A program made the translations under genes and the position numbers. Of a stretch of 64,000 nt of DNA, positions 1 through 7,319 are shown one piece after another. The number at the start of each line of letters is the position of its first letter. Position 1 is the first letter of the stretch. Below the pieces are notes generated by a model that was given only the letters and a program-made list of their open reading frames with translations, had not been told where the DNA came from and searched no databases. Source of the DNA: Archangium violaceum (GTDB taxonomy: Bacteria; Myxococcota; Myxococcia; Myxococcales; Myxococcaceae); the NCBI RefSeq assembly GCF_016859125.1, contig NZ_CP069338.1, forward strand, positions 2,878,501-2,942,500. Direction: 5' to 3'.

Positions 1-744
1 GACGTGAAATTGATGACGGCCTATCGGTTGCATTTCGAGTCCGCCAACCTGGGTGCCGTGGACGCGGTGCGCAAGGGGAAGATTGGAGAGCCGCGCCTGT
101 TCAGCTCGTCCTTCAGCTTCCAGATTCAAGGCCCCAACATCCGCATCGACCGCGAGGAGGGGGGTGGAGTGCTGTGGGACATCGGCGTCTACTGCGTCAA
201 CGCGGCGCGCTATCTCTTCCGCGCCGAGCCCGAGGAGGTCTTCGCCTTCAAGGTGAAGGGCACGGACCCGCGCTTCGCCGACACCGAGGAGGCCGTGTCC
301 GCGGTACTCCGCTTCCCGGAGGAGCGCCTGGCCTCGTTCAACATCAGCTTCGGCGCCGCGGGCACGTCCACGTATCAGCTCGTGGGAACCAAGGGCAGCC
401 TCCGCCTGGAGAACGCCTACGACTACAAGGGGAAGATGACCCTCGAGCTGGAGACGAAGGGCAAGAAGCAGAAGCGCACCCTGCCCGCTCGCGACCAGAT
501 CGGCCCGGAGATTTCGTACTTCAGTGACTGCATCTTGAAGGACCAGCGGGTCGAGCCCGACGGCTGGGAGGGGCTGGCCGACGTGCGCATCATCCGCGCG
601 CTCTACACGTCGGCGGAGTCGGGCCGGCCGGTGCGGCTGGAGCCCTTCGAGAAGCGCCAGCGGCCCACGCCCGAGCAGGAGCAGCGCCGCCCGCCCGTGG
701 AGGCCCCCGAGCCGATCGACGCGGCTCCGCCCTCGGGAGGGTGA
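1..744 (+). CDS. Gfo/Idh/MocA family oxidoreductase, C-terminal part (cut by window start)
   Basis: This is the C-terminal 247 codons of an NAD(P)-dependent sugar or inositol-type dehydrogenase; the N-terminal Rossmann domain lies upstream of base 1. Visible are the substrate-domain signatures after the Rossmann fold: a YRLHFE stretch near the edge, then EPRLFSS, a GGGVLWDIGVYCVN helix with the conserved D and the Tyr-Cys-Val-Asn pattern, and the beta-sheet segment FNISFGAAGTSTYQLVGTKG. The tail after about residue 215 of the visible part is Pro/Glu-rich and not part of the fold. The substrate cannot be told from this part. The reading frame is open to the left edge, so the visible ATG and GTG codons are internal. 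Confidence 0.88.
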   Translation, partial: DVKLMTAYRLHFESANLGAVDAVRKGKIGEPRLFSSSFSFQIQGPNIRIDREEGGGVLWDIGVYCVNAARYLFRAEPEEVFAFKVKGTDPRFADTEEAVSAVLRFPEERLASFNISFGAAGTSTYQLVGTKGSLRLENAYDYKGKMTLELETKGKKQKRTLPARDQIGPEISYFSDCILKDQRVEPDGWEGLADVRIIRALYTSAESGRPVRLEPFEKRQRPTPEQEQRRPPVEAPEPIDAAPPSGG

Positions 745-885
745 GCATCGCCGGGCGAGCAGGGTCCAGCGGGCTCACATGGGGTGGCGGGAAGAACTCG
801 TGGAATGCGCACTTCCGCTGGCGCGCGGCATGGTGCATCTTCCCGCCCCCCCGCCGCCTCGCGCGGTTACATCCAGGAGCCCTGC

Positions 886-1644
886 ATGCTTCGCGCGCTC
901 ACCCTGGTGAGTCTCCTGCTCTCGTTCCTACCTGTGCAGGCACAGGAAGGTTCCACACCCACCATGGACGCGGACACCCTCGCCCGGCGGCTGGGTGAGA
1001 CGACGTGGGGCATGGAGGAGCTGCTCGCCGGCAAGGTGGAGGAGATGACCATCACCCTGCGCGTGGAGGAGCTCGACGGGGACGGCAACGTGAAGCACAC
1101 CCAGGAGCGGGTGGACCGGCTCCGGGTGAAGGACGGCCAGCAGCACCGGGAAATCCTCCAGGCGCGCAAGGACGGTCAGGACGCCACCGAGGCCATGCGC
1201 AAGGACCTGGAGGAGCGCCAGCGCAAGGGCCAGGGCCGGGCGGAGTTCAACTCGGTCAACCTGCCCTTCGCGGCTTCCTACCTGGGGCAGCACCGCTTCT
1301 CGCTGGCGGGGAGGGATCCCAAGGAGCCCAACCGGCTGCGCCTGCGCTTCGAGCCCCGCGCCGACAAGGCGCCCTCCGTGCACAAGGGCGAGGCGCTCGT
1401 GGACCCGAGCACGGGACAGCTCATCCGCTTGAGCTACAGCCCCACGCAGCTGCCGCACATGGCGGACCGGGTGGACGTGCGCATGGACTTCCGTCCCCAC
1501 CCGGCGGTGGGCCAGGTGCTCGACACGCTCCACGTGGACGCCGAGGGCGGCCTGCTCTTCTACCGCAAGCACCTGCGCATCACCGCGCGCTACTCCGACC
1601 TGGTGCCCGCCGGCGGCTCGAAGGACGTGGCCTCCACGCCTTGA
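886..1644 (+). CDS. Exported protein of unknown function
   Basis: This is a 252-residue protein with a typical Sec signal peptide (MLRALTLVSLLLSFLPVQAQ) and no lipobox cysteine, so it is expected in the periplasm or outside. I chose this ATG because an AGGAG sits six bases upstream and the signal peptide begins here; the frame is open further upstream but that part does not look like protein. The mature part is charged and probably alpha/beta. A middle stretch (about residues 140-230) alternates LRLRFEPR, GEALVDPSTGQLIRLSYSP and VDVRMDFRP, which gives it the look of a beta-rich, lipoprotein-carrier-like fold; that comparison is impression only. No family recognised. Confidence 0.72.
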   Translation: MLRALTLVSLLLSFLPVQAQEGSTPTMDADTLARRLGETTWGMEELLAGKVEEMTITLRVEELDGDGNVKHTQERVDRLRVKDGQQHREILQARKDGQDATEAMRKDLEERQRKGQGRAEFNSVNLPFAASYLGQHRFSLAGRDPKEPNRLRLRFEPRADKAPSVHKGEALVDPSTGQLIRLSYSPTQLPHMADRVDVRMDFRPHPAVGQVLDTLHVDAEGGLLFYRKHLRITARYSDLVPAGGSKDVASTP

Positions 1645-1730
1645 GGGGTGGCCCCGCGCGGCCAGGCGCATTTCCCCCAGGTGTTCCGGGTGGCCATGCC
1701 CGGCTATCCTCGCGCCCTGGGGAGGGATTC

Positions 1731-2885
1731 ATGACACGCGGGATTGGAACGTGGGGCGCTATCGCCCTGCTGGTGCTGCCCATGGCTTCGTGGGCCGAGG
1801 GCGAGCCCCTCAGGGTGGCCCTGTCCGGCAACTACATGCCGCTGCACGGATCGGACCGGAGCGGCAGGGTGGGCCTGGAGGCCGAGCTGGCCCTGGCCCT
1901 GGGCCGGGAGCTGGGGCGCGAGGTGGAGTTCGTCGATACGCAGCGGCGATTCAAGCTGGACACGCTCAAAGCAGTGGCCGAGGGCAAGGTGGATGTGAGC
2001 CTCAACTCCATCACCCCGACGCCCGAGCGGGCACAACTGGTGGACTTCACCCGCCCCTATCTCAAGCTGTCCTATCGGCTGGCGGGGCGCAAGGGCGGCA
2101 TCTCCACGGAGAAGCTGCGGCGGCTCGTGGGCCGGGTGGCCGTACCATCGGCCGCGGTCCGTGATGCGGTGGAGGCCGCGCTGCCCGAGGCGACGGCGGT
2201 GGACTGCGAAGGACTGCGCCAATGCATTCGCATGGTGGAGGAGGGGCAGGCCGACTTCGTGGCCTACGAGGACGTGGGTCTTCACCTGGCCGTGCGCGGC
2301 TCGCCCCTCGTCGTCTCCGAGGCGACCTTCGGCCGCTCGCCTCTCGCCATCGCCACGCCCAAGGGAGGGGCGGCCATCATCGACGCGGCGTTGGAGAAGC
2401 TGGGGCCCACCCTCGAGCGCCTCAGGAGGGAGTGGAAGCCCGGCACGCCCTCCCTTCTGGACTCGGAGCGCGCGCTGCTCGAGCGGCTGCCGGGGAGACT
2501 GCTCGTCCTGGTGCGGCATGAGGGGGAGTGGGTCCGGCCCAGGTACTGCTATTCACAGACGCCCGCCCTGGGCATCGAACAAACGGAGGACGGCGGATGG
2601 CAGCTGCATGCCGTCCTCGCCCAGGACACTGACATCCACGACATCCAGTCCATCCAGAAGACCGGAGAGAAGGCCTATCGGCTCAAGGTCGTGATGCCGT
2701 ACACCCGTGAGCCAACCGCGACCCTCCTGGAGCTCAAGCCGGGAGAGGAACCGGGAACGTGGCAATGCGACGCGTGCCACCCGCACGGGTCCACCTTCAC
2801 CACCCGGGCGCAAGCGAAGAAATTCCGCGTCCACGACTTCGACGCCAACAACCGCGACGCGAGCGGTAGCTGCGGTCCCCCGTGA
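1731..2885 (+). CDS. Periplasmic solute-binding protein (SBP_bac_3-like) with a Cys-containing C-terminal extension
   Basis: The 384-residue protein has a signal peptide (cleavage near ASWAEG) followed by a two-lobed amino-acid-binding type domain of about 230 residues. Landmarks are EPLRVALSGNYMPLH, GLEAELALALGRELG, the family motif VDVSLNSITPTPERAQLVDFTRPY, and a second lobe ending near residue 245. No permease or ATPase gene is adjacent, so it may act as a sensor or orphan receptor rather than in an ABC transporter. The C-terminal 130 residues are not part of the usual fold and contain CDACH, a CxxCH haem-c-type motif, plus a lone Cys near the end. Start chosen by GGAGG six bases upstream. 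The haem idea is inference from one motif. Confidence 0.78.
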   Translation: MTRGIGTWGAIALLVLPMASWAEGEPLRVALSGNYMPLHGSDRSGRVGLEAELALALGRELGREVEFVDTQRRFKLDTLKAVAEGKVDVSLNSITPTPERAQLVDFTRPYLKLSYRLAGRKGGISTEKLRRLVGRVAVPSAAVRDAVEAALPEATAVDCEGLRQCIRMVEEGQADFVAYEDVGLHLAVRGSPLVVSEATFGRSPLAIATPKGGAAIIDAALEKLGPTLERLRREWKPGTPSLLDSERALLERLPGRLLVLVRHEGEWVRPRYCYSQTPALGIEQTEDGGWQLHAVLAQDTDIHDIQSIQKTGEKAYRLKVVMPYTREPTATLLELKPGEEPGTWQCDACHPHGSTFTTRAQAKKFRVHDFDANNRDASGSCGPP

Positions 2886-3080
2886 AGAAGCCGGGACTCG
2901 ACGGGAGCAACGTCTCCCTGCTCTCCACGGCTTCCCCCGCTCGGTGAAGGTGACTTTCCATATTGGGTCATAGTCGCCAACGTATGAAGTCATGTCTGGA
3001 CTGCCTGCATGGGTCATGGCGTGAGCAACAATCCCTGGAGGCCGCTTGAAGAAGCGCTTTCGACTCCCCATGCTCCAGGC

Positions 3081-3638
3081 ATGAGTGGGTCGAAGCGCAG
3101 GGCCACCTACGAGGATCTGGAGACCGTCCCTCCCAACTGTGTGGGGGAGATCGTCGATGGCGAGCTGTACGTGAGCCCCCGCCCGGCGTCACCCCATGGA
3201 CGGGCCGCCTCCCGACTCGGAATGCTGTTGGGCGGTCCCTTCGACCTGGGCGAGGGAGGACCCGGAGGGTGGCTCATCCTGGTCGAGCCCGAGCTGCACC
3301 TGGGAGACGACGCCTTGGAGCCAGACCTGGCGGGCTGGCGCCGGGAGCGCATGCCAGAAATGCCGCATACGGCGGCCTTCACTCTGTCTCCCGATTGAGT
3401 GTGCGAGGTGCTCTCGCCCTCCACGGCGGTGCTGGACCGGGAGAAGAAGATGAAGGCCTATGCCCGTGAAGGCGGGGGTCTCCTGTGGTTGGTGGATCCC
3501 CTCCAGCAGGCGCTGGAGGTCTACCGGCTGGAGGGCCGGCGCTGGAACCGGCAGGGTCACTGGAGCGGGGGAGCCACCGTGCACGCCGACCCCTTCGCGG
3601 TACTTCCGTTGAAGCTCGCCACGCTCTGGGAGCGGTGA
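3081..3638 (+). pseudogene. Uma2-family (PD-(D/E)xK) endonuclease gene interrupted by a nonsense codon
   Basis: Reading one continuous frame gives a full Uma2-type protein of about 185 codons. The N-terminal half has TYEDLE, GEIVDGELYVSPRPA and LVEPELHLG-ALEPDLAGW. The second half has VCEVLSPSTAVLDREKKMKAYAREG and LLWLVDP. A single TGA at 3396-3398 falls between PD and VCEVLSPS, exactly where the family has Trp (PDWVCEVLSP), so TGG to TGA is the simplest reading. Everything downstream is still well conserved, so the lesion is recent or a sequencing error. Uma2 proteins are common orphan nuclease-fold proteins of unknown role in bacteria with large genomes. The weak ribosome site leaves the exact start uncertain. 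Confidence 0.82.
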
Positions 3639-3721
3639 CGCGGGGGAAGCGACTGGGCCGCGGCCACCACCCCCATAAGGTTGCCCGAGGAGGACCCTCC
3701 GTCAGGCACCAGGATGCCGCG

Positions 3722-5257
3722 CTACCGGCAGGAGGTGTAGCTCGCCCAGAGCGGATGACCGCTGGCGTCGTACACGACGAGGTTGCAGTCGTCCTGCATC
3801 GCCACGTAGGCCCCCGGGCGCCCATAGGTGTTCGACGACCAGAGGGGGCTCCCCGTGCTCGAGTACAGCACGAGGTTTCCATCCCCCTGCATGACGAAGG
3901 ACGACGTCGTGGAGCCCCAGGTGTTCGTCGACCAGAGCGCGCCCAGACGGTCGTAGATGACCACGTTCCCGTCCCCCTGGTGAGCGAGCACGGCCTTGCC
4001 GTTGCAGGCCGAGAGCGACTGTTCGCGCCCCAGCGCCTGGTCCGCGAACAGAACGCCACAGGCAGACGGAGCTGTCGCGGCGCTGAAGAGCAGACGGTTG
4101 GGCGAGCCGCTCCCCGCGTTGACAATCTTGCCTCCCGTCGAGCTGTTGAGGAGCGCCGAGCTCACCGCAGCAGGCGAGGCGTTCGGGTTGCTCTGGAGGA
4201 ACAGGGCCGCCGCGCCAGCCACGTGCGGGGAAGCCATGGAGGTGCCATCCATGCTGGCCGTGCCACCAGTGTGGTAGGCCGAGGTGATGCCCACGCCCGG
4301 GGCGAAGATGTCCACACACGAGCCGTAGTTGGACCAGGAAGGCCGGGTGTCCGAGCTGTCGGTGGCGCCCACGGTGAGGGCCTCACCCGTGCGAGCCGGG
4401 GATTTCGTGCACGCGTCGGCCGTATCGTTACCGGCGGCGACAGCATAGGTGACACCCGCGGCGATGGAGAGGCGCACCGCATCATCCACGGCCTGGTTGG
4501 CCCCGCCCCCCAAGCTCATGTTGGCCACCGCCGGCTTGGTGTGGTTGGCCGTCACCCAGTCCAGACCCGCGATGACGCCGGACCAGGAGCCCGAACCGTT
4601 GCAGTCGAGAACGCGCACCGCGTGCAGGCGGACGTTCTTGGCCACTCCCCAGGTGGAGCCGCCCACGGTGCCGGCCACGTGCGTGCCGTGCCCGTTGCAA
4701 TCCGAGGCGCCGCGGCCGTCGTTGATGGAGGTGAAGTCACCCGTGGCGCGGCCGCCGAAGTCCGAGTGGGTGGTGAGGATGCCCGTGTCGATGACGTACG
4801 CGTGCACCCCGCTGCCGGTCATATTGTAATTGTAGACACTGTTCAGCGGCCGATCGCGCTGGTCGATACGGTCCAGCCCCCAGGTGGCACCGCTCTGCGA
4901 GCCGACGGCGTAGGCGTAGCCATCCTCCACCACGTAGGACACCTGAGGCTCGGCGGCGAGTGCGCGCGCTCCGGCCTCGTTGGTCCGCACCACGAAGCCA
5001 TTGAGCGCGTGCGAGTAGGTCCGGGTGACCTGGGCACCATGGCGGGCGGCGAGCCCCTGGGCCATCGAGGACACGCTGGCGAGGGCCACGTCGGAGTCCC
5101 TCAGCACGACGATGTACTGCCCGGCGATGGGCTCGGCGGACTTCAGCAACTTGCCTGGGATGACGGGGGCAGGGACCTGCGCCCGGGCCGGCTCCTGCGC
5201 GCCGGCCGTCAGGGCGAAGCAGGAGAGTGACAGGACTGCGCTCTTCGTGATTCGCAT
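3722..5257 (-). CDS. Secreted subtilase (S8) with I9 propeptide and C-terminal B-type lectin domain
   Basis: This 511-residue extracellular serine protease starts with a signal peptide (residues 1-20). An inhibitor-I9 propeptide follows (about 45-112, QYIVVLRDS to VSYVVEDG), then a proteinase-K-like catalytic domain. The catalytic triad is visible as D157 (VIDTG), H190 (NGHGTHVAG) and S340 ([11 protein letters not shown]), with oxyanion N277 (AAGND). The last 110 residues form a bulb-type (mannose-binding-like) lectin domain with three QGDGN/QDDCN-x-V-x-Y repeats, probably binding a glycan or helping secretion. The start at 5257 is supported by GGAGAG eight bases upstream; a longer frame to 5293 has no ribosome site. 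It is transcribed away from the accessory region and a promoter candidate lies 180 bases upstream. Likely a predatory or nutritional exoprotease. Confidence 0.93.
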   Translation of the reverse strand: MRITKSAVLSLSCFALTAGAQEPARAQVPAPVIPGKLLKSAEPIAGQYIVVLRDSDVALASVSSMAQGLAARHGAQVTRTYSHALNGFVVRTNEAGARALAAEPQVSYVVEDGYAYAVGSQSGATWGLDRIDQRDRPLNSVYNYNMTGSGVHAYVIDTGILTTHSDFGGRATGDFTSINDGRGASDCNGHGTHVAGTVGGSTWGVAKNVRLHAVRVLDCNGSGSWSGVIAGLDWVTANHTKPAVANMSLGGGANQAVDDAVRLSIAAGVTYAVAAGNDTADACTKSPARTGEALTVGATDSSDTRPSWSNYGSCVDIFAPGVGITSAYHTGGTASMDGTSMASPHVAGAAALFLQSNPNASPAAVSSALLNSSTGGKIVNAGSGSPNRLLFSAATAPSACGVLFADQALGREQSLSACNGKAVLAHQGDGNVVIYDRLGALWSTNTWGSTTSSFVMQGDGNLVLYSSTGSPLWSSNTYGRPGAYVAMQDDCNLVVYDASGHPLWASYTSCR

Positions 5258-5435
5258 GAAGACGTCTCTCCGGTGTGCGTGGATCCGGCCCACTGGAAAC
5301 TCCGTGTCCTCCCCTGCCGCGCATCCAGTGGACCGGGAATGTGCGCGATGGAGCGCCTACGTCTCGACATGCCTACGGCCCGGTAGATGCACCCACTCTC
5401 GAACAGCGCTCGAGATTCAGCCGTGAGCATTCCTC

Positions 5436-5464
5436 ATCGTAAGCATGCTCAATTCAAGAAACAA
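5436..5464 (-). promoter_or_regulatory. Candidate sigma-70 promoter for the subtilase
   Basis: On the minus strand TTGTTT (5459-5464) and TACGAT (5436-5441) are separated by exactly 17 bases, within a patch that is markedly AT-richer than its surroundings. It would give a leader of about 170 bases before the protease start codon. Based on consensus match only. Confidence 0.35.
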
Positions 5465-5600
5465 ATGACTTATTAAACTTCATCGTTCCTGCGTACCTTA
5501 CCCTTCGAGTGCTTGAACCGAGGCTAGAATGGAGCCAATGGCCACCGCGGGCGACGAGCGACTCGATCGGCTTCACCGGGAGCGGTAGCACATGAGGACA

Positions 5601-5645
5601 GCCCTCGCCGGACGTGCGCTCCCACCGCTCACGTCCGGCGAGGGC
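5601..5645. repeat. Perfect 16-bp inverted repeat (hairpin)
   Basis: The arms 5601-5616 and 5630-5645 are perfect reverse complements (GCCCTCGCCGGACGTG on the left) around a 13-base loop containing CCCACCGCT. There is no T-run, so it is not a classical terminator. It lies downstream of the minus-strand operon ending at 5979 and just before a transposon-end-like repeat, so either a termination/processing hairpin or a mobile-element end is possible. Confidence 0.75.
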
Positions 5646-5647
5646 CC

Positions 5648-5736
5648 CATCAACGAGTGTGATGCGCGCCCGTGCGTCCTCGCTGATGCCCATCAACCAG
5701 CCGGTCCAAATCTCCATCAACAAGTGTGCGCGGCAA
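5648..5736 (+). repeat. CATCAAC-type repeats, copy A (transposon-end-like)
   Basis: There are three short units beginning CATCAAC (5648, 5691, 5715). The last two are 24 bases apart, and the 46-base block 5691-5736 matches 12127-12172 at 37 of 46 positions in the same orientation. Short, similarly spaced repeated sites are what TniA/TnsB-class transposases bind at element ends, and copy B lies just after transposase/ATPase remnants. Hence probably an end of a decayed element; the assignment is inference. Confidence 0.55.
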
Positions 5737-5750
5737 TACCCTGTGGCTCC

Positions 5751-5815
5751 GCTCCGGCCCGCACCCAACTGCGGTGCGGGCCTCCTCGGAGCGCGAGCCC
5801 CACCGCTCCTCGCGC
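5751..5815. repeat. Two overlapping GC-rich hairpins
   Basis: Hairpin one: 5751-5756 with 5787-5792 and, inside, 5756-5764 with 5774-5782 (GGCCCGCAC/GTGCGGGCC). Hairpin two: 5791-5797 with 5809-5815 (GCGCGAG/CTCGCGC). The second loop repeats the CCCACCGCTC found in the loop of the 5601-5645 hairpin. No open reading frame here is convincing. The rest of the gap up to 5978 shows nothing I can name. Confidence 0.6.
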
Positions 5816-5978
5816 CCAAACCGGCTGGTTCATTTTCCCGCGCTTCTTCATGTTCAGCGACACGCGGATCGCCAGCGCACCGTCACCCTGGGGAACATCA
5901 CGTTCCCGTAAAAGGGTAGAGCACCGGCAAGTCGACGCGGAGCAGGGACGAACGGCACCGCACCGGGTCTGCTCTTGT

Positions 5979-7319
5979 TCAATCCCGGTATCGCTCGGCT
6001 ACGCGGTAGAGCTGAGTGAGGGAGTAGTCCAGCAGTGCCTGTCGCGAGCGCATGTAGTGGCGTGCCCGGGCAAAGGGTAGCCAGACGCGATTACCCACGA
6101 GCACCTGTGCCTCGTCGAGCTTCTTTCGCGGAATCCATTGGCCGCCCAGGTTGCGCACCAGTACCTCACCCAGGTACGCGCCAATGGCAGGCACCGCGTG
6201 CTCTTCAATGGCTTCGCGCAGGCGGCTCTTCGGGAATTCCTCGCGCCAGAAGTAGAAGTCGGCGTCCGTGAGGGACTCGGGCGTCGCCTCGAAGACGGAG
6301 GGCACCTTGCTGTGCAGCAGCGCCACGAGGTGTTCGGCGAGGGTACTGTAATGCTCGCGAGCGCCCTCCGGGTCGTCTACGTCCGAAGGTAGGGCGGAGT
6401 CGGCGGGACGCCACTCCTCGGGCTCGGGTGGTTGCCACGCGTTGAGCTCGGCAATCCTGCGCTGGCGCACGTGACTGGCGGCGCGGTCCACCACACGCGA
6501 GAGGAGCGGGGCCAGGTCCGGGTGGAAGCGGGGCTCCACGGGGGCCAGCATGGCACTGCGCTCATGCAAGGTGCGCAGCACGGTGTCGAAGTCGAGGTCC
6601 GGCCGGAGGTGGGTGTGAGCGCGAGCCTGTGCGCGCCGTGCCTCCTTGCTGGAGAAGTCCGCCACGGTGGGCCACGTCACCAGGAGGATGGAGCCGTTGG
6701 GGAGTTCCTCCACCCGGTGAGCCGGCGTGGACAGCATGCGCTCGCGTCCCACGGTTTCCACCAGCTTGGGGCCGAAGACGTTGAGCCAGAATACCTCGTA
6801 GATTTTGTCGAAACCATCTCTGCGTCGAGTCTCATCGTCGCGGCCGAAATTGGGAGAGCCCGCCAACTCCATGTCATCAATGCTGTGGGCCACGGCATGC
6901 GTGACGGGATAATGGGACGCCCAGGCGCGCACCATTTCCACGAGGTGGTGGCAGCGCTCCGCCTCCGCAAAGAAGGAGAGGGGCTTCACGTTGATGAAGA
7001 TTCCCAGTTTGGGTGGCAGCGGCGGAAACCGGAGTCGTAGCGTCATGTCCAGCGCGGGCCACTTCGTCCGATAAAGTCCGATCCCCGATGTTCTTTCGCC
7101 GCGCTCCTCTTCCAGGGACTTCCAGACGGCGGCGTGGGAGTACTTGCGTCGCCGCTTACCCTCGACGACGTCCGGCATCCACCCGTCGGCGTACTCCTCG
7201 AGCGCCTGGAGAAAGGGCTCCAACTGTCCTTCCAGCGCCCCGTGCTGGTCGAATACAGTGTCGAAAGTGAGCCAGAGGAGATCCTCCGGCTGCAAATCGT
7301 GCACGCTCAGCCGCTTCAT
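5979..7319 (-). CDS. Putative immunity protein of the upstream lipoprotein toxin
   Basis: The protein has 446 residues, is soluble, and has no signal peptide or membrane segment. Its start codon overlaps the stop of the toxin gene (ATGA at 7316-7319), so the two are translationally coupled and it is the last gene of the operon. Recognisable stretches such as LGIFINVKPLSFFAEAERC, IDDMELAGSPNF, PNGSILLVTWPTVADFSSKEARRAQARAHTHLRPDLDF do not match a family I can name with certainty. The layout (accessory gene, lipoprotein with variable C-terminus, cytoplasmic gene with ATGA overlap) is that of myxobacterial sitBAI loci, where the last gene gives self-protection. Immunity is inferred from position only. 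It is larger than most immunity proteins. Confidence 0.6.
   Translation of the reverse strand: MKRLSVHDLQPEDLLWLTFDTVFDQHGALEGQLEPFLQALEEYADGWMPDVVEGKRRRKYSHAAVWKSLEEERGERTSGIGLYRTKWPALDMTLRLRFPPLPPKLGIFINVKPLSFFAEAERCHHLVEMVRAWASHYPVTHAVAHSIDDMELAGSPNFGRDDETRRRDGFDKIYEVFWLNVFGPKLVETVGRERMLSTPAHRVEELPNGSILLVTWPTVADFSSKEARRAQARAHTHLRPDLDFDTVLRTLHERSAMLAPVEPRFHPDLAPLLSRVVDRAASHVRQRRIAELNAWQPPEPEEWRPADSALPSDVDDPEGAREHYSTLAEHLVALLHSKVPSVFEATPESLTDADFYFWREEFPKSRLREAIEEHAVPAIGAYLGEVLVRNLGGQWIPRKKLDEAQVLVGNRVWLPFARARHYMRSRQALLDYSLTQLYRVAERYRD

Noticed and set aside
3485-5230. A long plus-strand open frame across the subtilase.
   Set aside because: The minus strand carries the full catalytic triad, propeptide and lectin repeats; the plus-strand translation has no recognisable pattern.
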